In this document: piece after piece, positions 56,576 through 64,000 of the stretch
How the letters are laid out: each line of letters opens with the position of its first letter
Position numbering within the stretch: the first letter of the stretch is position 1
Assembly (NCBI GenBank): GCA_003013855.2
Contig: ML058550.1
Span: 1,642,001-1,706,000, forward strand
Direction of reading: 5' to 3'
Length of the DNA: 64,000 bases
Source of the DNA: Liriodendron chinense
Taxonomy: Eukaryota; Streptophyta; Magnoliopsida; Magnoliales; Magnoliaceae
Position numbers and translations under genes: made by a program
The notes under the pieces: generated by a model
What the model was told of the DNA's origin: nothing
Database searches by the model: none
Seen by the model: the letters and a program-made list of their open reading frames with translations, nothing else

Positions 56576-58788
56576 TCCTCGCGGCACCAATTAAAGGGGA
56601 ACCACTAATCCTCTACATTGCCGTCGGTGAAAATTCACTTGGAGCCCTCTTAGCCCAGAAGAACGAAGAAGGGAAGGAAGGCGCACTCTACTACCTGAGC
56701 CGCACGCTGGTGGGAGCCGAATTTAACTACTCAGCGATCGAGAAGATCTGTTTGGCACTGATCTTTGCCGTTAAAAAGCTCAGGCATTACTGTCTCTCTC
56801 ACCAGATAACATTAATATCCAAGGCGGATCCCCTCAAATTTCTCATGAACAGACCTATGTTGTCCGGACGATTGGCCAAGTGGGCCCTTCTCTTGACATA
56901 CATGCCGGCTCGAGCCGTCAAAGGACAAGCTATCGCAGACTTCCTTGCCGCACATCCACTACCAAGCGGTGAAGAAATAGAATATGACCTCCCAGACGAG
57001 CAGGTCATGGCGATTAATGAAGCACGCCACTGGGAGATGTATTTCGACGGCGCAGCCAGAACGGTAGGGTCAGGGGCAGGAATTATATTCATTAGTCCGC
57101 AGGGAGACTTATTACCTTACTCATTCACGTTAGTCCCAGCATGCACCAACAACGAAGCAGAGTACCAGGCTCTTATCATTGGGTTACAGTTGGCCCTGGA
57201 AATGCAAATCAAGGAAATACGTATCTACGGTGACTCTAGGCTTATCATCGGCCAACTAACAACAGAGTACGAAGTCCGTAAACCCGAGTTATCGCCCTAT
57301 TGCCACCAAGCGCAGTCCATGTTTGAGCAGTTTCGGAACAGCAGCATCTCACATATACCGAGGCAGGAGAATGTACGAGCTTATGCACTCGCCAGTTTAG
57401 CCGCTGCTTTAGCTAACCCAGGAGGCAGCCCACTTCAGGTTACGATTGAAGAAAGAAGAATCCTGCCTACGGCTGCGCTGCGCAATGGAGGATTGAGTGT
57501 CAATCCCATTTGCTGCTTCGAAATCACAGAGGAAGATGACTGGAGAAAGTCATTCATCGATTATCTGAAGTACGAATTTCTGCCGGAAGAACCCAAAATG
57601 CGCACACAGATCAGAAGGCGTGCCAGTTCATTCGTGCTCCAAAATGACGTACTTTATAAACGATCGTACGAGGGAGTGCTGCTGCGATGCTTAAACCAAG
57701 ATGAAGCACGTAGTACATTGAAAGAGGCTCATGGCGGAGAATGCGGTGCTCATCAGGGAGGAAAGAACTTACACCACCGTGTACGACACATGGGTTACTA
57801 CTGGCCGACAATGACGAAGGACGCGATAGAATATGTAAAGAAATGTCACCAGTGTCAGGTCCATGCCGATATCATACATTCACCACCGGAAGAGTTGCAT
57901 CAGTCAGTAATGTCCTGGCCTTTTGTAGCCTGGGGCATGGACGTGATCGGACCGATCAGTCCGCCATCCTCCCAGGGGCATCAATACATCCTCGCGGCAA
58001 CTGACTATTTCTCCAAATGGGCCGAAGCAGTCGCCCTGAGAAATGTGAAAGCCAAACATGTCGAAGGTTTCATCCGTCACGCCATATTATACCGACATGG
58101 TATCCCCGAGAGAATCACCACGGACAACGGGACACCCTTCAAGAACGCTACTATTGATAAGCTGTGCGCAAAATTCAAGATCAAGCATTGCTACTCATCG
58201 CCCTATTACCCTCCTGCGAATGGACTGGCCGAAGCATTCAATAAAACTATTGTGAAGATTCTGAAAAAGACAATGGCGGAAAATAAGAAGGACTGGGACA
58301 GATGGTTGCCCGAAGCACTGTGGGCTTATCGAACTACGCACCGCACGGCCACCCGGGCTACGCCCTATTCACTGGTATACGGTACTAAAGCTGTAATCCC
58401 GATGGAAATACAAGTTGAGTCGCTACGGGTCGCTCTCCGACACTCCCTGACAACCAAGCATAATGCCAAGAGCCGGATGGTCGAACTTGATAATCTAGAT
58501 GAAAAAAGGCTCGCCGCCCAACAAAGGCTCGAGATGTATCAGAAGCAGATTTCAGCCGCGTATGATAAGCGCGTCAGGGGCAGGTCGTTCAAAAAGGGCG
58601 ATCTCGTGCTAATGATGAAGCGTCCGGCACCGCTCCAAGGATCGAAGAGCAAGTTCGACCCAGAGTGGGACCCCGTCTGCATTATCGACAAAGTGTATTC
58701 TAACGGAGCCTATCGGGTAATAGATTGCAAAGGACAGGGTGTCAGTTCGCTAGTGAATGGCCGATTCCTGAAAAGATACTACACCTGA
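56560..58788 (+). CDS. RNase H, second RNase H and integrase of element B
   Basis: Open for about 745 codons. Gypsy RNase H: ALYYLSRTLVGAEFNYSAIE near 56680. The archaeal-type RNase H starts MYFDGAARTVGSGAG near 57037, with NNEAEYQA and YGDSRLIIGQL. The expected fourth Asp (xxADALA in relatives) reads RAYALA at about 57378, so the metal site may be incomplete. Integrase: zinc binder (EAHGGECGAHQGG, KKCHQCQVHA), then GMDVIG, TTDNGTPF and LAEAFNK for the D-D-E triad, all present. It ends with a C-terminal domain at TAA-less TGA 58786. Separated from RT by the frame change at about 56570. Confidence 0.88.
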   Translation, partial: SDKSPVLAAPIKGEPLILYIAVGENSLGALLAQKNEEGKEGALYYLSRTLVGAEFNYSAIEKICLALIFAVKKLRHYCLSHQITLISKADPLKFLMNRPMLSGRLAKWALLLTYMPARAVKGQAIADFLAAHPLPSGEEIEYDLPDEQVMAINEARHWEMYFDGAARTVGSGAGIIFISPQGDLLPYSFTLVPACTNNEAEYQALIIGLQLALEMQIKEIRIYGDSRLIIGQLTTEYEVRKPELSPYCHQAQSMFEQFRNSSISHIPRQENVRAYALASLAAALANPGGSPLQVTIEERRILPTAALRNGGLSVNPICCFEITEEDDWRKSFIDYLKYEFLPEEPKMRTQIRRRASSFVLQNDVLYKRSYEGVLLRCLNQDEARSTLKEAHGGECGAHQGGKNLHHRVRHMGYYWPTMTKDAIEYVKKCHQCQVHADIIHSPPEELHQSVMSWPFVAWGMDVIGPISPPSSQGHQYILAATDYFSKWAEAVALRNVKAKHVEGFIRHAILYRHGIPERITTDNGTPFKNATIDKLCAKFKIKHCYSSPYYPPANGLAEAFNKTIVKILKKTMAENKKDWDRWLPEALWAYRTTHRTATRATPYSLVYGTKAVIPMEIQVESLRVALRHSLTTKHNAKSRMVELDNLDEKRLAAQQRLEMYQKQISAAYDKRVRGRSFKKGDLVLMMKRPAPLQGSKSKFDPEWDPVCIIDKVYSNGAYRVIDCKGQGVSSLVNGRFLKRYYT

Positions 58789-59217
58789 CATAAACTTATC
58801 ATTGCAAGTTGTAAACACCCCGGTAGAGGGAATGTAATAGAGTAGATGCCAAAAGAAAGGGTGCCGCGCGATGACTAAACTAAAATGCTAATCATCTGCT
58901 TTATGCTTACACAGGTATTGGAAGGGTCACCAAAGCTCGAGGCACGTCAAGCAGGACACCACGCCTTTTCGAGATTATTAAAATCAAGACCAGCCTTAAG
59001 CCGAGGCCCGGCATCCTCATGCACATGCGTAGGTTTAAGTCCTGACAGGGGGACGTTCCTTTCTAAATAGCACAATCTATTTTGCATTCAAACTCAAGAG
59101 GAACGACAAGCGGGCTAAGAAGCACAATATGAAATCATCATCACAATAGCGTACATAATGATACAACACTCATTACAACGTGTTTTAAAACTACAAAAGA
59201 ATCATTATCATTACAGC
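58789..59217 (+). other. 3' noncoding region of element B
   Basis: Lies between the integrase stop and the convergent stop of the antisense gene. No motif recognised. Confidence 0.5.
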
Positions 59218-62200
59218 CTAACCATCTAAAGTTCTCAAGCACTGCTCTAATAGGTTAACTGCGGACCCCGCGATTGCCTTCTGTCTTGCCTCAGCCTCGG
59301 CCAGGACTTGAACAGGGTCGGGAGTATCTTGAAGAGACCGCTGCAGCTCCGTAATTCGTGCCCTCACAGCGTCACATTCCGTCTTGCGTTGGTCGATAGA
59401 AGACTGCAGGATTGCTTTCTGACCACCAAGTTTCGAAAGTTTGAAATGGACGATAGAATGTTCGGCACGTAATTGGGCCATCTCATCCTCAATTTCTGCA
59501 AGACGCCTGGTGACCTCTTGGTGCTCGGTATCCACAGCCTGCCAATCCTTCTGCACTGCGGCCACATCCGCCTCGTGCAAGTCTAGTTCCGGAAGAAGGG
59601 ACCGTAACTGACCGCATTTTTCTTCAACAGAAGGGTCAGTCCTAAAGTGCCTTGCATCGTTCACTTGAGCCACGCCGTCTTTGAATTGTGACACGTGGCT
59701 GACTATCGAAGAGATGTCGACTCCAAGCCACGTGGCAGTGAGTTCCAACGCCTGCAGTGCCTCATCCAAGATAGACCCTTCGTCTCCTTTCCTAAGCGAA
59801 TCGACGATGTCAGACAGTAAGCTCTTCAGAAGGTTCGCCTTGGTCCTTGATAAGCCTCGGAGAGACGAGAGGAATGCCTCGGGCAAGACTACAGGGGCCG
59901 GGACGCTGGCAGAGGCAGTGGCTGGTAAAAGAAACGGTAAACATTAGCACACTGGAGAGAGAAGAGAAGCGAACAAACGATGAAGGAAAGTATTATACCA
60001 GTAGGAATTTCATCACCCGGTGCACTGGTTGAGGCAACAGGTCTCGACGAGCTGGGGGCATATCCAATCACGACTTTCGCTGCCGGCTCGGGCAATTCAG
60101 GGGAAGACAGAACGACGACCTCAGGGGCGGAGGCAGCTTCGACTGGTTCAGCGATCAGGGGTACTTCGCCAATAGGCTCTAGTACGCTAGCAGCATCTGC
60201 AGGCACGGTTCCACGAGAAGGGAGTGGTGCCTCTTCCGCAGCAACAACAGATCTCGCCTCAGGAATGGGACCAGGGTTCGCTGCTGCCTCGATATTGACA
60301 GGAACGGTAAGGAGGAGGTCTTCAGCTCGCGGCTCACCATCGACGTCCATAAGGACGGGTTCTATGTCTACATCAGGAACAGACTTCTCATATATTGGCT
60401 CATCACCTTCGCCTCCTTCCACGGGACGATCTCCGCTGGGGCCCACCTGCGAGCTCATCTCCCCTTCCTCCCTTGGACCGCTTGCATCATTGGTCGGGAC
60501 GCTGCCGGCAGCTCGGGGGGGTTGGCTCCGCGCCTTCTCAGCTCTATACAACTTCAGCAGGTCCTTTATTTTCTTACCGCCGTCAGAAACAGAGACGCGA
60601 TGAGCAGTCTTTATGCGGGGCCCAGAACGTTCGGGAGATAGTTCGAAATCACTATCCTCGGGCGCAGAACGTCTGGACAGGCTCGTCCGACTTGCCCGGC
60701 TTTGGCCGCGACCTCCCTGACCCCCGGAGGGCGGGGTGCCTACTGCCGCAATATCTCCCTCGCCACCGCCTTCTCCATCACCACCATCATCGCCACCATC
60801 ATCCCCTTCGTCGCCATCACCCGCCTCTTCCTCATCGCCGGCATTCCCCGCTGCAGCAGCTTCACCACCATCATAATCGCCAATGTCATAACGCTCCCTC
60901 TGCCCCTCTGCTATAGGACCGACGAGTGGGGAATCCGGGTTCCCTTGCAGCGTAACCCTCTGGCCATGAGCGACCCACCCCTCGAGTGTATGCTCGGGCT
61001 TCTCATGATCTATTATGACGTTCAGAGAAGTCATGAACTTCTGCACGCCAGGGGTAGCCAGTTGGCGAAGCGGCTCTGCTACGTACCCTAAGCCGTCGGC
61101 AGGAGTAGGATTAACAATCGGAGGAGAGACGAAGACGGGATCTGTTACGTGTCGGTTATTGCGGACCAAGGAATATTGGTGGGCCCACCACCGCATCCAT
61201 CCATACGTAGCACCGGGGACATACTCCGTCCCGGGAACAATAAAAGAACAACCTGACCTGGTAAACAGAAGCTGTCGCCATATCCACTTCCAATGGATCG
61301 GCCCTGTGCCATATGCCCGCTGCTCCCTTGTCACCGGTTCGAGCGACTCCGGCACCCCTTGATCATAACCGAACTGCCTGGCGAATCGGTTCGGGTAGTA
61401 TGGTTCTCTCCAAAATTCAGCGCCCTCTCTTAAAGGCAACGAGCTCGGGCGAATGGACACCAAGAACGAGCGGTGATAAGAGCTGAGGCTTTCGTCGTCA
61501 TCAAGCAGGTCTGGATCCTCGCTGTTAGTCCCCGAGAAGAGGAAGAAGTTGACGTCATCATGGCGAGCTATCTTCGTCTCGATAGTCGCCGGATTTCCGC
61601 TAATCATCTTCCGTTTCTGAAAAGCATGTAGCGGAACAGATCCCCTCTGGATGAAGTCCTTGAGCTCCATGCCGTATACCCACAGGAAGTAGACCCCAAG
61701 CCATCCCGAGAAGAAATGCCACCCACAATAAGCAGAATTCAATCCGAAGGAGGCCGAACCTTTATTGCTAATGACACCGCCGAAAGCCCGATATACGGAA
61801 CACAATACTACTGGGGCCAATGCGTAGCGATGGCCGTCGGCCAAACTCCCCGCCACGGCGAAACAGGAGACTCGCACACTGTCCGCCTGCTTAAAGCTCG
61901 GGAGGGCCACACAACACAGCCAATAGGCCAAGAACCCGGCAAGTTCGCAGGTAGGGGATAACTTATTCGGCCGCGAAAATTTCTTCTTCATCTTGGCCTC
62001 CAAGACTAGTTTATCCCTGCGGCCTTCATCATACAATCCGTAATCTAAGCTGAGACAGGAAGAAAACCATCAGCAGAAGAAAGAAAGAATGAAACAGTAC
62101 GCGAACAGTGCAAGACAAGAGAAGAAACTCACTTCAGGCCGTGGCTAAAGTACACTAGCCAGTCTTCGAAAGGCACTTTATCTCTGGAGGTTAGAAATTG

Positions 62201-63362
62201 CGGCAACTCTGCGAACAATTCGTAGCAGGCTGCAGAATAAAAGCCTTCATCAACACCCTTCTTCTTCTTGGACAGCTCCTCGTCACTAGGAGTCCATTCA
62301 TCATAGATTCTGCCGCGAATAGGGAGACCTACTATCCGATACAGATCCCAGAGGGAGATGCTCATTTCTCCGCAAGGCAGATGAAAGGAGTTGGTGACAG
62401 AACTCCAATGGTTCAGGAACCCCTTATAAATGCAGGGTTCTCGATGGAAGTAGCTCGATGTCGCTTGGATGGCCCGAAGGAGACCTACTTGCTTCAAGGT
62501 CTCTTCGTGCCGCTCGACTATCCGATTAGCCCAAGCTTCATAACCGGGATGAGGGCTCAAATGGCCTCGGGTCCTGAAACCCCCGGTGGGCCAAATTTCT
62601 GCACAGACAGAGGACGAAACCTTTGGCGCAGGGTCTCGTAATAATGAGTCGGAAAGGACAGATGAGGGTCGTGGTTCGGTTCCAAAAATATCATATCCTT
62701 CTCCTCGAGGACAGACTGCTGCGTGCCGTTCTTGGATATGGCACAGTTGACGAACGTCTCTGGAATGGACGTCCAGGAGTTGACGCTATAGAAAGAATTC
62801 GCGCGACGTATATTGGAGGGCTCGATGCTTGGTAGAGAGCGATATCTCTGGAAGCTTTTAGGAAAACGGATGAACTGCTTCGTATAAGGGTTGCGGATTA
62901 CGAGGGATGACACTGGCAGCTTCACAGAAGACCAGACAACCCTCATTTTGTCAGACTTCGACTTAGTCTGGTTTTCTATGTAGATCTGCTTGGCGCTCTT
63001 CCCAGTCGTCTTTGGACGACCGCGCTTAGCAGATTGAGCAGGCGCAATTGGGCTCGCTTCGCCCTCTTCGGACCGGACAACCTCGTCAGTCCGAAAACCT
63101 TGTAAGGGAGCGTACCACGCATCCCATTCCTCCTGGGTACCCTCATCAGGAGGGGGGGTAAGGCCTTGTCGCAAAGTATCTTTCGCTGGACATTCTTCGG
63201 AAGGGTCAGAATACGCTCGTAGAAATTGAATGTCTCGGGCCGGAGAAACCACTGTGGGTTCTCAGCTGACGGTCTGGAAGTCTGCTTGATGGCAGCCCGC
63301 TTACGCTTGGATGGAGTTTGAGACGGACCCGAAGGGCCGGCTTGCGAAGGATCGCTGGCCAT
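59218..63362 (-). pseudogene. Antisense plant-mobile-domain gene of element B, intron-containing
   Basis: It starts at 63362 (MASDPSQAGPSGPSQTPSKR). A frame change at the C7 tract (plus-strand G run near 63153) and another near 62557 break the N-half. The mobile-domain signature is clear at 62130-62560: NSFHLPCGEMSISLWDLYRI then VGLPIRGRIYDEW. Introns with GT-AG ends: 62132-62050 (83 bp) and 59998-59922 (77 bp); both joins keep the frame. The middle exon has YYPNRFARQFGYDQGVP and an acidic Gly/Asp tract (60770-60870). The last exon ends in a coiled coil of about 200 residues. The family is found in host proteins MAIN and MAIL1 and in transposons. Function in the element is unknown. Confidence 0.78.
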
Positions 63363-63757
63363 TATAATCTGCAATGGCGTAGAAAGGGGACTTAAGTACA
63401 GAGCACGTGAAAATATCCTCATAAAGACAATTAAGCATTCACGAAATCCAAAAGCATAAAAAGCAACAAGTGAACGAAGAATAGGCACCGATCCAGGTCA
63501 ATGCGCAACATCACCAACCAATGAAAATGAAATGAAATGACAGCACCCGCAAACAACATCATCACAAACGCACAAGCTTTTAAAAGACAGAAATAAGGCG
63601 GAAAAAGTATAATTAGCATTCATCAAACCACGAGGGCCATGCCAAGGCCCAAACCATTCAAAGTCAATTGTTTTAAAAAGGGATAAAAAGCCGACAGTCA
63701 ATATCAAATGACCCAAAATTGTAGGGACCCCCTCCCCGAAGCCAGAAAATGAAGATT
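63363..63757. other. Spacer between antisense genes of element B
   Basis: AT-rich; it would hold the promoter and leader of the antisense mobile-domain gene. No clear TATA placed. Confidence 0.4.
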
Positions 63758-64000
63758 TCAGTCTTGCACCAGAGGAAGAACTCGAGCCCTCAGCTCATCG
63801 ACCCTCGCTTGAATTTGAGCCTCCTTGTAGACCAAGTCCACCAGGATGGAGATGCATTGTTGCACAAGGTCGAAGTTCAAGTGCTCAGCATCGGCGTAGT
63901 TCCTTATCGCAGACAAGTCAATCGCCAAGTCATCGTGCTCCCGGATAGCCGCCCTGACCATCCTCCAAATGCCGGCACGACGATCCGGGTATTCGGCCTC
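63758..64000 (-). CDS. C-terminal part of a second antisense ORF in element B (partial)
   Basis: Open from the window edge to a stop at 63758, 80 codons. It reads as helical sequence (VRAAIREHDDLAIDLSAIR and DELRARVLPLVQD). No domain recognised. The start lies outside the window. It could be another antisense gene of B or an upstream exon of a longer one. Confidence 0.5.
   Translation of the reverse strand, partial: EAEYPDRRAGIWRMVRAAIREHDDLAIDLSAIRNYADAEHLNFDLVQQCISILVDLVYKEAQIQARVDELRARVLPLVQD

Larger units (their letters stand above)
49337..64000 (+). mobile_element. Element B: Ogre/Tat-type retrotransposon inserted in A, right end outside
   Basis: 5' LTR (49337-51488), tRNA-Arg PBS, gag, protease-RT-RNase H-aRNase H-integrase, 3' noncoding, then antisense genes to the window edge. 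More than 14.6 kb. It has one nonsense codon and one frame change in pol, so it is younger or better kept than A. The 3' LTR was not found in the window. The pre-insertion target is AAAGG (49332-49336). Confidence 0.88.

Noticed and set aside
60395..60916. His-rich plus-strand open frame
   Set aside because: It is the shadow of the acidic Gly/Asp tract of the antisense gene on the minus strand.

Overview
The window is nuclear DNA of a flowering plant. The evidence is a canonical eight-exon ORANGE (OR) chaperone gene, two plant-type tRNA-Leu genes, and Ty3/Gypsy, Copia, TRIM, LINE and MITE sequences. A recurrent about 430-bp MITE family whose ends read like GTGGGGCCCACC makes me think of a magnoliid (Lauraceae or Magnoliaceae type). 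That placement is an impression from memory, not something tested.

Layout: (1) 1-6.1 kb is repeat debris: a decayed Ty3/Gypsy gag with tRNA-Lys PBS and LTR on the minus strand, a 135-bp inverted repeat, a degenerate 80-bp tandem repeat, and a PPT plus LTR related to element A below. (2) 6.1-11.1 kb holds two identical tRNA-Leu(UAG) genes on the minus strand and two MITEs. (3) 11.1-22.4 kb is the only ordinary protein gene I can support, an OR homologue on the minus strand with a 321-residue product. All seven introns follow GT-AG. Its large introns carry a MULE-type MITE with a 9-bp target duplication, a hAT-like MITE, a Copia pol fossil, a LINE fossil and a complete 303-bp TRIM. (4) 22.4-29 kb is the OR promoter side followed by MITEs, minisatellites and an unclassified repeat with a run of 38 G. 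(5) 29.1-34.4 kb is a minus-strand chromovirus-like LTR array with an internal pol deletion. Its protease is split by a solo LTR of the same kind as element B. (6) 36.2-49.3 kb is element A, an Ogre/Tat-type retrotransposon on the plus strand with many nonsense codons. (7) 49.3-64 kb is element B, a second Ogre/Tat element inserted into the antisense gene of A. It is less damaged and runs off the right edge, so the remainder of A should lie outside the window.

How the parts relate: elements A and B both have tRNA-Arg type primer sites, gag with a CX2HX4HX4C knuckle, protease, RT, two RNase H domains and integrase. Downstream of integrase each carries a separate antisense gene of plant-mobile-domain type with plausible introns. 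This antisense, intron-bearing cargo is the most interesting system in the window. Almost all nonsense codons in A and B can be explained by C-to-T or G-to-A change, as expected for methylated, silenced elements. The OR gene itself appears intact.
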